Positions 1-12,223 of a stretch of 64,000 bases of DNA are shown piece by piece. The translations under genes were made by a program, and so were the position numbers. The stretch covers positions 1,178,001 to 1,242,000 of the forward strand of contig BRON01000010.1 of the NCBI GenBank assembly GCA_024345305.1, in the 5' to 3' direction. The notes beneath the pieces were generated by a model that had not been told where the DNA came from, did not search any database, and saw nothing but the letters and a program-made list of their open reading frames with translations. This DNA comes from Mrakia gelida (Eukaryota > Basidiomycota > Tremellomycetes > Cystofilobasidiales > Mrakiaceae). Each line of letters begins with the position of its first letter. The stretch's first letter is position 1.

Positions 1-78
1 AGCAACACGACAACCGAATCGAACGAAAGACGAGACCAGCTCGTTTCTCGTCCACCAAAGCTACCACCTCCTTCCGTC

Positions 79-2018
79 CTATCGTCGAGCAGGAGTAGGC
101 TCAGCACCAAAAACCTCATCGGACCTCGTCATCGCAACCGAGCTCGCCGTGGGAGTAGGCTCAGCTCCTCCAATTCCTGCCGCTCCAAAGTAATCTCCCT
201 CGTCTCCCGCGTCCTTCTTCTCCGCCTGACGATCCCAATCCGCTCCAGTCGGTTCCGGGGTAGCTGAGTCGCTGCTTCCCTGAGAGGACGAGGGAGCCGA
301 GACCTTGATGATGATGTTGGCTCCGGAGTTGGGTCCTGGAGTGGCGGACGCGGAGGAGGAGGAAGACGCGTCGAAGCTCGCGGTCGAGGAGGTCGAGGTC
401 GAGGAGGTGGGAGTGGAGGAGGGGAAGAGATCTGAGAGGAGTCCGCTGGGAGGGATCTTGACGTCTCCTCGATGACGGATGGTTCCGTCTCCGATGGAGG
501 AAGCGTCGACGTCCTTGATGTTGACGAGCCCGTTCGAGCCGACTCCGATGGACGCGTGAAGAAGTCCTCTCGCTCCTCCTCCTCCTCCTCCTCCCTTGGC
601 TGGAGTAGGAGTCGTCGACGATGCTGGCTCGGGATCCTCAGGAGCTGATTCCTCTGGTGCTGGCTCCTCCTCCTCGGTAGGCTCGACGCTTTTCTCTCCA
701 GCGTCTGCGTCCGCGTCCTCGTCGGCTGTCGCTGCGAGGGAGAAGGGAAGGTTGCCGAAGGGAAGCATCCCTCCCGTCGTGGGAAGACCTCCAGGGATCG
801 AAGGCATTCCTCCGGCTGGGATGATGGAGGGAAGACCGTTTCCAGCGAGGGAGGGGAGGGAGGGGAGGCCTTGAGGGACGACTTGAGGGCCGCCGAGAGG
901 GAGAGGGAGGGGAGGCGTTCCCATGGGAGTCTCGTATCCTGCGAGAGGCGAGACGGGAAGCGTGTTGAGGTGAGGGAGGTTGGCGTTAGCTCCTCCGAGA
1001 GTGCTGAGGATGGTTCCGATTGGGAGATTCCCGAGGGTTCCGAGGAGTCCTTTAAGCGTGTCCTCGAGAGCGGGAGGGAGGAGCGAGGTGAGTCCACCCG
1101 TGAGTCCTCCTGTAAGTCCTCCGACGGTTCCAGTGAGTCCTCCGACCGAGGGAAGGTTGGGAAGAAGACCTCCAGTCAATCCTCCAGTGAGACCTCCTAC
1201 TCCTCCAGTCGCTCCTCCCACGAGAGTGGGGATTCCGTTGAGCGAAGGGAGTCCTCCTGGGAGGCCTCCTCCGAGTCCACCGAGGGAGGGAACGGAGACG
1301 GGAAGACCGTTGGGGAGGTAGCCGTAGGGAGAAGGGATGAATCCTGGGAGGTTGTTGGTCGAGGGAAGAGCGAATCCTCCCGGGAGGGAGTTTGTCGAAG
1401 GAAGACCGCCGGGGAGGAGGCCGTTCGTCGAAGGGAGACCGACGGGAAGTCCTCCTAGTCCTGCCGGGAGCGATCCTGGGAGTCCTGAGGGAAGGCCTCC
1501 TGGGAGTCCTCCTGGAAGAGCGACTGGGAGTCCTCCTGGGAGAGAAGGGATGCCGAGACCAGTCTCAGACTCGGTCAAGGTTCCTTCGGCGGAGGTGTCG
1601 TCTCCGTCAGAAGCTGCTCCAGTCGAGACGGATCGAGACTCGTATCGAGCGAGGCCACGAGAGACTGGAGTAGGGGAAAAGAGCGAGGATCGAGGTTAGT
1701 TCGTCGTCGAAATCATCAAAGATGATGAGTCGAAGAAAGGCTGAACTCACCTCGATCTCTGAACCTCTGGCTATCGCTCGAGCTTCGTCCCCAGTTGCTT
1801 CCTCCGCCGCCAAGAAGAGGCGACCTCGGAACCGATCGACCGAGTTGACCGTAGGAGTGAGTCGAAGGAGAGTTGGGAGCGGATCCAGGGTCTGGAGATC
1901 GAGGAGCGTCGTGGTTGTAGTGGCCGGAGGGAGGACCAGTGGGAGCGGCGAGGGACGAGGAAGCTCCGATGGCGAGCGAGGCGAGGACGGTGAGGGAGGA
2001 GGAAGCCGTGATCTTCAT
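79..2018 (-). CDS. Secreted low-complexity protein with Gly-Leu-Pro repeats
   Basis: Two exons, complement(join(79..1664,1751..2018)), giving 617 residues. The single intron has a GTGAGT donor, a CTAAC branch site and a CTCCAG acceptor, and it joins the frame exactly. The N-terminus starts MKITASSSLTVLASLAIG, a typical signal peptide with likely cleavage after an Ala near residue 24. After a Ser/Pro/His linker, roughly residues 120-400 are a run of GGLP, GLPG and GGLTGG units with periodic Leu, Pro and Gly. The last 200 residues are acidic, then Ser/Thr/Pro-rich with a Gly stretch, as expected for an O-glycosylated region. No catalytic domain, GPI signal or Cys framework is visible. A wall-associated or extracellular matrix protein is my inference; I do not recognise the family. 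Regular repeats of this kind often vary in number between strains. Confidence 0.8.
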
Positions 2019-2457
2019 GGTGGTGAGGAGGTAAGCGTTTAGTGGACTGTAGATGTGAGGGTTGCGAGGAGTAAGAGAACGACGAGCGCCAGGCTTGTGT
2101 CTGAGGAAGAGGTTGGACGAGGAGGGAGGAAAGGGGTGGGATGTGGTGGTGGTTGGAAGGGAAGAGGGAACCGTCTCAGAGCAGCGAAACTAGGAGGAGG
2201 CGGGAGGAGGTGGCTCGAGTCAGCTTGAGATCGAATAGCGAGACTTCTGATCAGAAGAGGGACTCACAAGAAGGCTCGTCGACGCGTCGAGTTCGAAATC
2301 CGCCCGAACGCCTCTCAAAGTCTAGCCTCTGACGAAGAGGGGTCTATGGATACAGTCATGAGTGATACACAAGACATAAGTACTGCTGGGGAGGAAAAAA
2401 GAAGAATCAGCACGAGTCGCCGAGGGAAAAAGATGCGAATCGTTCGACGCTCACCTT
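2019..2457. other. Intergenic, 5' of the GLP-repeat gene and 3' of MATE
   Basis: This 439-nt stretch must hold the promoter of the secreted repeat gene (downstream on the minus strand) and the 3' UTR of the MATE gene. Short open frames here show no family resemblance. No RNA gene is seen. Confidence 0.6.
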
Positions 2458-4942
2458 CTAAATCGACTCTTCTCCTCGCTCCTCTGCCCGCCCAACCTCC
2501 TTCTCCCACTTCATTGGGAAGAAATAAACGAGCAGCTCGGTTCCCGATACGAGCATAAGAGCCACAACCTGAGCAGTCCAGAGCCCGACGAGTCCCCATT
2601 CGAGGTAGAACGCGAGAAAGTAGGCGAGAGGAAGACTGAACGAAGCGCGAAGACAGGGAGGATCAGTACTCGGGAAAGGCTCGAGAAGGGGAGAGGATCA
2701 GAGTGAGAACAAACCCGACTCCGTAGTACGAGAGCATGTCTGTGGGAAGAAGGTGAAGGAGAGTCAACGACGACTCGTCGGATTCGCGTCGAAGGAGAGA
2801 CGAGAGAGCGAACTCACGGATGAGAGAACCGAGATCTTGCCTTCCCGTCGATCTCAAGATTCCCGCTCCTACTCCTTGGAGTCCGTCGAACAGCTGATAC
2901 GCTGCCATGGGGACCAGGACGTTGGCGATAAGCTCGCGAGTTTCCTAACCGAGGCATGACGAAGAGGGAAGACGAAGGTCAGTCGCGGGTTCGTCCACGC
3001 TCTCGAGCCAAATAGCAAGAAGCACGAGCAGCTCGAAAAGCGCACCTTGTCGTTGGTGAAGAGAAGGCCAAGCTTTCCTCTCGACGCGAGGAGGATGGTC
3101 GCGACGGAAAGCGTGACTCCAACCTCCAGCAGAATCGTGGCTCGAACGACGGACTTGAGCCGAGGTATCGATGAAGGACCGTATCCCATCTGAATCAAGG
3201 GAGAAGTTCGAGAGTCGAGAGTCAGACGTATAAAAGAGGCGTCGAGAAAAAGAGAGGAGACGAACGAGGTTGCCGAGTCGAGCAGAACAGCACAAAGAGA
3301 TCGCGTAGGCGATGGTCGAGAGGGCTCCGTCCTGGAGAATATGACGAAGGATCTCAGTGAGTGTTAGGAGGTGATATAAAACGCGGCTCGACTCACGAGC
3401 GACGACAACCCCGCTTGGGCTGCTACTGGAACTTCTCCCAGTCGTCCAGCGAAAAGAGCGACGATCTCGAACGCCCACCACTCCGTCGCCCACATACTGT
3501 ACGGGACGAACGCGAGGTCAGTACAGGGATCAGAGCTCGTTCGTCTTGAAGACTCACACGATCGCAGGCATCCATATCTTGACGAACTGAGCCCAACCGT
3601 CGAGTGACTGCCGACTCCAACCTCCCCAGCAGACGTTCGCTCTCGAGTTCCTGATCCAAACGCAGAGCAGGATACCGAAGGCCCAGAAGGTGATCGAGAT
3701 GGAAAGAGCCGCTCCGACGATCCCGAGAGGCGTGTAGAGGGTGAGATAAAAGCACAGAGCGACGTGGAAAGGGAGGAGGAGGGCAACGAGGATGGTCGGA
3801 GGAGCCACTGAGAAGAAGAGCAAGGTCAGAGACGATTCTTGAACTCGAGGTCCTTTCCAGAAAATGTCCAACTCACTCATTCCTACAGGACCGAGTACGG
3901 GAACGAACGGAGAGAGTCAGCGAGACGAGCGAAGACGACGAGAAGAACGAGGACGCGAAACGGACCTTGGACTTGAAGATAGCTTTTACAGGCCTCCATA
4001 AGAACGAAGCCTGCAAAGAGAACGTTTCCTGTTAGCTCGCAGGTCTGCTCGAGACCTATCAAACGGCCAAAGAACTCACCTGGTTGACCGAGAATCATAA
4101 CTTTGAGAAACGGAGCGAGTCCCTCGGCGAGCGACTCTGGCTGACCCAAAAACTTCATCACGGGGGTGATGAACCACCACAGCACGTAGATAGGGATCGC
4201 TCCGAGGTTGGCGAGGATTAAAGATCGTTGCAGCAGGATTCCAACCTCCTCTTTCTCGTGGTCGGGCGAGGTGAAGAGGGGCGACGAGAGAGTGACTTGA
4301 GTCGAAGTGGCGGCTAGGGTGATGATGGACCCTGTAGGCGAAGGGGACGACAATGAGAGAGAGAAGGGGTCAGAGAGAGTTGAGCGCTAGATGTGGCGAG
4401 GGGGAGGTGGGTTGCAGAAGGGGTGATGGTCGAGGGAAGGAGGAGCTGGCGCCAGGAGGACAGCGGTGAAGGAGGAGCTGGAGGGAAGGAGGACGAAAGT
4501 ATTGACGAGACCGTGTGAGATGAAACTTACCAGTCACGACTTGGATCATATATCCTTGTCCAACGACACCGAGTTGTACAGCCCCTAGCCTGTGAAAAGG
4601 AAAGGAGGAGGGGGAGGAGGGAAGAAGAAGGAAGGAAGGAAAGGTGAGCTTCGACCTTTTGGATTGAGCCCTCTTCTTGAGCTCCCTTCGTCCCGCCCGC
4701 CATCGAAACGACAGCTTCGTAGTCGACTGATGCGTGAGTCGGAGGTTTAAGACGTACCTTCCAGCTATGGCGACTGACGAAAGGCCTATCCCACTCTCGA
4801 GGAGGAAGCCGACGACGAGTGGAACGGATTTTCTAACCAGGTGCTTGAGCTCGTAGAGAACCGACGGTGGATGTTTGAGATCGAGGGGGGATTCCGAGGG
4901 TGCAGGGGAGGGGAGCAATCGCTGTCTTTCCGAGTCGGACAT
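2458..4942 (-). CDS. MATE-family multidrug/toxin efflux transporter
   Basis: Twelve exons: complement(join(2458..2635,2715..2739,2818..2944,3046..3189,3266..3331,3397..3496,3558..3807,3877..3882,3966..4010,4080..4331,4531..4589,4758..4942)), 478 residues. The order of hydrophobic segments matches the two six-helix halves of MATE antiporters, which export organic cations in exchange for H+ or Na+. Visible family landmarks are VAIAGRLGAVQLG in the first helices, the loop EKEEVGILLQRS, EWWAFEIVALFAG in the second half, and ISLCCSARLGNL. The nearest known fungal relatives are ERC1-type vacuolar or plasma membrane members; the substrate cannot be told from sequence. Exon 8 is only 6 nt (GAATGA) and is needed to keep the frame between QVQG and APPT. 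One donor is GTCCGT and another GTTTGT. The start is the Met before an N-terminal acidic-dileucine-like SERQRLLPS, a motif often seen in vacuolar sorting. Confidence 0.88.
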
Positions 4943-5424
4943 GGACGAAAAATTGGAGGGAGACGTAGTTGAAGGAGAAGGATCGAAAGTGAGCCCAGGC
5001 TTTGAGCTTCGAAAGAAGCGTCGTCGAGCTCACCAATCCTTCGTCCTTCTTCCCCAACCCGTCATCTTCGCCTTTTTGGTGCTTCCTTCGCCCTGTCCTT
5101 AACTCCTCGCGCCCTCTCGACTGGGTGATCTTCTCACCAGCAAAGCGGAAGCTCTCGTAGGGAGGAAGAGCGCGAAGCGGGAGAGCTCGATCCGTAATTT
5201 CAGCCGACCTCGTCCTTCCTCTTCACCTCGCCCTTCTTCATCCTAGATCAGCTGATTCAACTTGACGTATTCTCCTGTTGCTGGAACCGTTCTCAACGGA
5301 TTCGTCTCCTCGATGGGTCCCTAGCAACCACGTTCACTCAGTTTGGACGGCAAAAGAGGAGCCGCCCCCCCGTTTGCCTTCCGACCTCGACCACACCAAC
5401 CCTCCCCCTCTCGTCATAACCTCT
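4943..5424. other. Divergent intergenic region, MATE / methyltransferase
   Basis: This 482-nt shared upstream region serves two genes transcribed away from each other. Pyrimidine-rich stretches lie just before the + strand start at 5425. No additional gene is supported. Confidence 0.55.
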
Positions 5425-7228
5425 ATGCCTTCTGTAGATGCAGGTCAGTCTTAGCCATCGTAGGTATCTCTCAAGATATCTCCCGAGGTCACTCTGCTCT
5501 TCCTTCCCTCTTCTTCATCAGTCGAAACGCTCGATACCGCTTCCGACACCGAATCCCTCAAGACACTGGCTGCTTCCCTCCGAGCTTCCCTCTACCGGAT
5601 CGAGGCTGGTAGGAGACTTCGAAACGTCAACGAGGACTACTCGTAAGTCTTCACCCAACCTTGTCGACCTTCCATCTCTGGACGATGGTCTCTGAACTCC
5701 CTGCTTTTCGAACGAAGGTGGCCGTGCGACAGCACATCAGCTCAGTTCGAGCTTCTCGCCGCTTCAGCTCTCACGGGACTTTACAGGAATGGCCTGTACT
5801 TCGAGCCAGAGGAAGGGATGCTTCAGCAAGTTCTCGAACGACCTGGGAGTCGGATTTTCGATCTTGGTGAGTCCATCTCGTGAACGAAGCGTCGCTGCTC
5901 AGCACCTCTTCTGACGCCTTTCGTTCGCGACTTTGACAGGCAGTGGACTTACCGCAGGCTTTGCGATATCAATGGCTGAACGCTTCCCTCACTGCGAGGT
6001 CATAGGAGTCGGTGAGTTCGAAGAAGAAGCGAAGGAAGGAGACACCGCGCGAACGAACAACGCACTGATCCAGCCATCTCCCTTCTTTCTCTTGATCCTT
6101 CTCTAGATCTCACGCCTCCGGGGCTGGAGTACGTATCCTTCACCCTCAGAGGGCGGGCTTTACTTTGACTGACCCTGGTTGCGTCTTCCATCGCGTCCCC
6201 AGCTTCTTCCCCTCGTTCGTCTTCCCTCCCTCACTCAGCTCTGATCGCTTTCGTATGCTGATCGATCTTCCGTTCGGCAGGAATCTCGAAGTCGAGATAC
6301 ACGACCTGCTCGAAGGTCTCCCTTAGTACGTTCTCTCGCTCCAGCCGTCGAGGAAGTCGTCCTCAGCTGATCGAGCGCGTCGTTCTTCTTTAGCCCCGAC
6401 GATTATTTCAGCCTGTGAACACAAAAGTCCCTCTCAAGCCCGATTACAGTTCTCTGACACGTCCCTTCATCTCCCCAGCATCCACGCTCGTCAACTCTGC
6501 TTCTCCAAGGTCTTCAGCGGCGGTCACCCGAACTTCCTCCTCGAAATCAGTCGCTGCCTTCGCCCCGGTGGGGTCCTCCTTCTCGAAGAGCACGAAGTGA
6601 GTCGAGAATTTCAGGTCCTAGTCTAGCATCCCCTCGATGCAGCGACTGACGAGTCTCGCGTCGCAGGACCACGAAATCCATCAAAACACCTCGTCGCTCG
6701 TCCCCAATCCTCAACTTCAGCTTCCGCTCCTTCAGCGCCGAAACGACTCCCACATCAGCAACCTGTTCTCGCCAGGTACGTGTATCAACTCAAGGCTCGC
6801 TTGGGGAAGGGATATGGGGAGGAGGGTGCGAGAGACGGAAGGGTTTCTCGGAGACGACGCATCGGTCGTGGATCTTTCGTTCGATATCCCCTTTGGATCG
6901 AATCCCAACGGACGTCAGTCTTTCCTTCCTATCTCATCCTGGATACGCGAGCGTCGAAGGGCAGCGGCACCGGTCCCTCGAGGCGATTCGCGCTCGGAGC
7001 TGACTTCGACATCGTTCTTCGTTTTCAGCGTCGCCCAAAACTCAGAGAGGAGCCCTCGTTCGGGACGCTTGGCTAGCAGGCTGGGAGCTTCACTCTGCGC
7101 TCAACCCAGGGATGGATGAGAAGCTCATGGCTGAGTTGAAGGAGCTCGATCGTGCTCTCTTCCCCGAAGACGACGTTGGGCTCTTCTTCAAGTGGAGAGT
7201 CGTTTGGACGAGGAAGGCTTCTTCGTAG
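5425..7228 (+). CDS. SAM-dependent class I methyltransferase
   Basis: Ten exons: join(5425..5443,5522..5642,5718..5866,5940..6011,6107..6128,6281..6325,6394..6414,6479..6596,6667..6913,7029..7228), 337 residues. This is the class I fold common among fungal secondary or lipid methyltransferases. Motif I reads IFDLGSGLTAGF, followed by the strand-2 acidic end in EVIGVDLTPP. Later come YPDDYFSLIHAR, the post-II region GGHPNFLLEISRCLRPGG and LLLEEHE. The C-terminal third carries WGRDMGRRVRET and an FPIG-like segment, as in the fungal Tam/LaeA-like group. The substrate is unknown. Exon 3 uses an AAG acceptor. A possible GT donor at 6776 was ignored, because reading through gives the conserved GRDMG segment in frame. 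It is not part of any visible cluster. Confidence 0.8.
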
Positions 7229-7791
7229 GCTCGGGGATACGATGGAGACTTGATTTGACATCTCTTTCTCTCGTCGAAGAGTCTGAGGCTCGCTCGCGGT
7301 AGATTTCTGAGCGTCTCGAAGGCTCGTCGCGTCAGTGAGTTCGACGCGTTTCTCGCCTTTTCTTCTCTCGTCACGATCTCGTTCTCCTGCTAACGTCTTT
7401 CTACCTTCACTTTCATTCAGTCTCAGCCATGCATCCCTTCCGTCGTCTCTACGTTGAAGGATACCACCCGAAGGCGACGAGACGCTTTCCCCCATCCTCC
7501 CTTCCTCCCCTGTTGACCGATTCTCGACGCTTCCGCTCGAGCCGCCTTTTCTTCCCCACCCCAGAACCTCAAATCCAACTCCAGATCTCGACTTCGAGCT
7601 CACCTACCCTCACAACGTCCATCGTATCATTCTCCCAGATGAGCGAGGAAAATCTGCCGCGCTGTGCTTTCGCTTTCCCCTGTCCCAAGGGAGGGCGGAG
7701 CAAGAGCTGACCTTTCGTTGGCCGCTCCGTCCTGCCCTTGTTCTTCAAACCACCACTTCCCAACCCTTCCCTCCCCTTCAAAACAAAACAG
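7229..7791. other. Intergenic, methyltransferase to DnaJ gene
   Basis: This 563-nt stretch lies between two + strand genes. It contains short open frames (for example from 7429) that lack splice logic or family similarity. Pyrimidine tracts precede the DnaJ start. Untranslated regions are the simplest reading. Confidence 0.5.
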
Positions 7792-9771
7792 ATGCACACT
7801 GCTCTATACTCGCTGCTGGGACTAACCCCGGAAGTCACCAAGTCTCAGAGTACGTTCTTTCCTTGCCTGGCGAGCTGGAAAGAGACGAAACGAGCTGACC
7901 TGTCCCTTCTTCCCCTCGGCCTCTCTTTAGTTCGTAAAGCGTACCTTCTCGCTGCTCTTGAGGTGAGCCAGCTATAGTCTTCGGTAGTCGAGCATACAGC
8001 TGACGAGGTCCTCTCACCGCACAGACTCATCCAGATCGAAAAACGAACGCGTCCGAGGCAGAGCTCGATGCTTTCAAGAACGTCAGTCGTCATTCTTCCC
8101 TTCCCTTCGCCTCAGCTCTACAGCTAATCCTCCATCTCGTTTTCCCTCTCTCAGATGAAACAAGCCTACGAGGTTCTATACGACGACGAGAAGAGGCGAG
8201 AGGTGAGCTTCCTTTCGTTCTCTGGTCGTCTGCCCGTCTCTTTCTCGTGAAGCGAGGGCGGTGCTGTCGTACGACCTTCTCTCGGCCTTCTACGATCTTC
8301 TTCGGGAAGACCTTCTCATTCGCTGCTTGTAGATAAGCTGACTTCTTTTCCCGATCTTCTCGTTCCCTGCAGTACGACACGCGACCTCCGACCCCTCCCC
8401 TCGAATCCTCGTTCCCTCGCTCTCGACCTCAACCCCATCGCTCCACCAGCGAACGAGATCCTTCCTCCTCCTCTCGCCAACCTCCCCTCTCTCGATCTGA
8501 GCGAACGACCTTCGGCCCCTCTCCTCGACATAGCAGCTACCCCTACCCCCCTAGTCCTCACGGATCAGACTCTTCCGACTCTGAATCAGGAGACGACACC
8601 GAACACGACGCGAGCGATTCGGAGTCGACCCTCTCTGAACCCGAGGAAGAAGAACCTCCCCATCACTTCCGATCCAGCCACTACCACCAAACTCATCCTC
8701 ATCCTCATCGCTGGACGGACGACGGAGACTTCCACGACTACGTTGATGGAGAGGAGGACTCGGTTGGGTTGGCGACGAAGGAGGCAGAGTGGGCAGAGCA
8801 GGATCGAAGGGAGAACGCGAAGAGGGAGTCAATCCGAGAAGGTCTGAGGAACGGAGGAGGATCTTATGGGAGGACGACCACTCCTGGGCCCTCGAGACCG
8901 TCGTCACCAGTCCGAGAAGGAGGAAGGTCTCGTCCCTCAGCCGGTCCTCGCTCAAGATCGTACGCGACTCCTCCCTACGAATCGGTTCGAACCTCCTCCC
9001 CTCACACGACCTTCCACGACGACGACGAGTACCGCTCCCCTCGAGACGACAGGAGGACAAGGTCGTATGCTTCCGCCGAGGAAGGAAGGAGGGAGAGGAT
9101 GGCTGGAAGCAGGACGAGACCTTCGTCGCCGGAACGCGAACGCGTCGAGTTGAGAGGAACGAGATCTGCAGGGTTCGCTCAGGATCCTAGGATGAGCAGA
9201 CGGCCTTCGTACGATCAGTGAGTATTTTCTCCTACTTCTGCACCTTCGGAACTAGTACTGACTCCCACCTTTTCCTCGCTCGTTCAGTCTCCCCTCGCCT
9301 CCCATGCCTCCCGCCCGACCTCTCTCCTCCAACTTCAACCGCTCCCTTCCTCCCTCCCCACCCTACAGCCACCTTCGACCCAACCATCTCTCACCCCCTC
9401 CTCCTCTCTCTCCTCAGAACTCTCGATCCAGACCCGTCGCCAGCTGGAAAACCCTCGACTACAACAACTCCTCGCCAAAAGGGTTCTCCGTTCGTCCTCC
9501 CTCTTTCCTCTCGCTCTCCTCTCTTTCTCTGACTAACGAGCCTTTTTTTTTGGTCGCTTTACAGGGCCCACCTCCCTCCTCTTACTTCCCCGGTCCTCTT
9601 CCTCCCAACTCCCGTCAGCAACAGCAGCCACGAGCGTCGACGTCGCCTTTCCCTCGAGGTGGCCCTCCTCCTCCTCAGTTCATCGCTTCTCCTCGATCCA
9701 ACTCGTCTCCGATGCCTCGAATGGCAGTTGGCAGGACGAGGAGTGGGGAGATGATGGCTAGGAGGAGATGA
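7792..9771 (+). CDS. J-domain (DnaJ/Hsp40) protein with long disordered tail
   Basis: Seven exons: join(7792..7849,7931..7962,8025..8081,8155..8202,8373..9217,9288..9489,9565..9771), 482 residues. Residues 1-70 form a complete J domain: YSLLGLTPEVTKSQIRKAYL for helices I-II, the HPD loop at residues 32-34, and QAYEVLYDDEKRREYD for helices III-IV. The HPD tripeptide is the contact that stimulates Hsp70 ATPase. The rest is Pro/Ser/Arg-rich and acidic, with SDSESGDD-type runs and RPSSPVREGG-like stretches, and no zinc finger or client-binding fold. It is a type III (class C) J protein, probably cytosolic or nuclear; the client is unknown. The four short exons of the J domain contrast with one 845-nt exon for the disordered part. 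Confidence 0.85.
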
Positions 9772-10179
9772 ATGTTGCGTTTCCTTGTCTCCTGTAGCAG
9801 TACGACTCCTTTTTCTCGCGTCCACTTTCTCTTTGTTCGCTTGTTCGCTCCCCTCGTGTTGTTTCCCCTTCCTTCTCTTCCCCGATTTCTTTCTTGTACC
9901 TCGGTCTTTCATAGTTAAACAGCTATACACACATACATCCTCCCCGCCGCGAAAAAGAAGCCCAAAGGGAGAACTAGTCAACGAGAGCTCGTCGTCAAGA
10001 GGAGACTCTTCGACGCCTCACCTTTTCGAACAAGGAGAAGAAAGTCGAGCTCAAGCGAACGAGTCTTCTGCAACGTCCATCCCTCCTCTACACACTCAAC
10101 CCTCTACCTCCCGGCACTCCCCTCCACCCACCTATCCCTTCCCTCTCCCACCTACACCCCCCTTCCATCCCTCAAAAGC
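9772..10179. other. Intergenic, DnaJ to eIF3k
   Basis: This 408-nt stretch lies between co-oriented genes. Its last part is a C/T-rich tract just before the eIF3k ATG, typical of fungal core promoters. No other gene is visible. Confidence 0.55.
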
Positions 10180-11763
10180 ATGCCTTCCACCGCCTCGAAG
10201 GAGCCCTCCGTCTCGCTGTACCCTACCTCGACAGCCGAGTGGGTCACCCCCGTGGACCGTCCAGAGATGATTGGCGACCTCATCGCTGGTGTTGGTGAGT
10301 TCCATCGTCTCTTTTACACATCTTCTCCTCCCGATTCTGCATTCCAGAGATGTAGGGAAGGGAGAGAACGAGGAAGGAGGGAGGCAGGAAGGAGTTCTCG
10401 CGAGCTTTGTTCTTCTTCGAGAGAGCTCACCTCGCTCTCGTTCTGACTCTCTGCTTTTAACGACGGCGTTCCGTTTCAGATCGATACAACCCTGCGAACC
10501 TCAACATTCTCGAGGATTACCTGTACGATCAGGTTCGACGAGGAACCTACGACCCCATGTCCAACCTCGCTACGTTGAAGCTGTAAGTTCAACGACCTCG
10601 ACCTCCTTCGCCCCCTTCTTCTTCCCCCACTCTTTGTCTCGTATGGACGTCGCGGTTCGACAGCTAGTCGCAGGCTGGTCTCCCCGATGCTAGTCAAGGA
10701 GGAGGGCCAGCTCGAGACGCGAGAGAGGGAAGGGAAGGAAGGACAAAAGAACTCGAGCTGAGCTGACCTTTTTCGTTCTCCTCCTTCCTTCCCTCTCGTT
10801 TCCCTCCTACAGTTACCAATTCAACCCTCTCCTCCTCAACCCCGATGTCATCGTTCAGCTCCTCCTCAAGGCTCTTCTCGCTACCCCTGGACCCGACTTC
10901 GGACTCGCCATGGCTATCATTGGAGACCGAGCTGTGAGTTCAGCTTCCTTCCTCCTCGACCTTACTCGCGTCCTTCGTTCAAGAGCACGAGACGATGTTG
11001 CTCTGTCGCTGGAGGAACCTTGAGCTCGTACTGATTATCTTGATGAGTTCGTCGTTACCATGATCCTCAGAACACCCTCCCCACGAACGACGACGACGAG
11101 GAGTTCGACCCCAAGATCTCGCTTCTCCTCCCCTTCCTCTCCAACCTTCACAACCTCCTTCGAACATGCCAGTACTCCGCTTTCTGGGCTCTGCTGAACG
11201 GTTCCGATGAGGCTGCTACTGGTGAGTTCCCTCTCCTTTCTCCATCACCTGCTCGCTCTCTCCCTCCGAACTCTCATGCTCACCTCGCCTCGCCTCTCCT
11301 CTCCCTTCCTTCCACCCTTCCTTCCCCTCCCTCCCTCCTTCCCTTTCTCCCAACTCACCCACCACCAGTCCTCCGTCAAAACCACCTCGCCGAGCACCCC
11401 CTCTTCACCCCTCTCGTCCGAACCCTCGTCGTCTCCCGAGCCATCGCTTCGACCCACCAGCGAATCTCCGTCGGACTCTGCTCCAAGTGGTTCGACATCA
11501 AGTCCGAGAGCGAGCTCACCAAGTTCGTTACCGAGGAGCTGGGATGGAAGGTTGAGGCTGGGATCGTGGTCATCGAGGCGAACGAGGATAACGCCGTGAA
11601 GGGGAAGACGATCAGTGAGGTGGTTGAGCTTCAGCGTGAGTTTCGTTTTCGCTGAGCGAAGAGCGGGCGGTTGGGAGCGAGAGCGCTGACTTTGTTTGGG
11701 CTTTCGTGCTTGGTTGGACGTAATGCAGAGCTGGTCAAGATCATCGCTGCTGGAGGAAACTAG
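10180..11763 (+). CDS. EIF3K: Eukaryotic translation initiation factor 3 subunit K
   Basis: Six exons: join(10180..10294,10480..10582,10813..10933,11071..11221,11369..11635,11729..11763), 263 residues. Clear eIF3k landmarks are GVDRYNPANLNILEDYLYDQ, then YDPMSNLATLKLYQFNP, and a C-terminal PCI/winged-helix region with SRAIASTHQRI and WKVEAGIVVI. eIF3k sits with eIF3l at the edge of the eIF3 scaffold that binds the 40S subunit; it is a non-core subunit lost from some yeasts but kept here. The protein is longer than the roughly 220-residue animal form, with the extra length mainly at the N-terminus. All introns have GTGAGT or GTAAGT donors. Confidence 0.93.
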
Positions 11764-12223
11764 ATGGTGGATTAGAGAAGGGACGAGAAGCGCTGGCAGG
11801 GAGGGCGATCTGGGTATCTTGATGAGTTGAACTCTTTCTTTCTTCCTTCGTCATTTGAGCGAGAGAGACGTCGAGACCAGCCACAAGTCTAGTTCGGTAG
11901 TAGGTCATGTCACCACCCTGTTCGCTCGAGAACGAGAAGGGCGTTGAACTACAGGATCGGAAAAGACGCGTCTTTTCAAAACCATCGCGACGCGAAAACT
12001 AGCCAGCGTCGAGAGTTTCAGATACCAAAGCTCAGGAGCGCTTCTCGGCAGTTTTCGCCCTCCGCCGAGCAGATTTGGGGCTCAACATCTTACCCAAAGG
12101 GTGACTGGTCGAGATGTGACCGAATGAAGTAACCGAAAACAAAACTCGAGATGCTTTCTAACGCTCACTTTTCGACATTCCTCTCAAACCCCCACCCTCC
12201 TCCCCTTCCCCCTTCCTTTCAGC
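11764..12223. other. Intergenic, eIF3k to NmrA-like gene
   Basis: This 460-nt stretch is a 3' UTR followed by the promoter of the next + strand gene, with a C/T-rich run directly before its ATG. Nothing else is seen. Confidence 0.55.

Noticed and set aside
129..1458. Several long frames overlapping the GLP-repeat gene on both strands
   Set aside because: Mirror frames of a repetitive GC-rich coding exon. The minus-strand frame alone connects to a signal-peptide exon.
6775..6800. A GTACGT-like donor at 6776 in the methyltransferase
   Set aside because: Reading through keeps an open frame with the conserved WGRDMG segment, and no acceptor nearby gives a better product.
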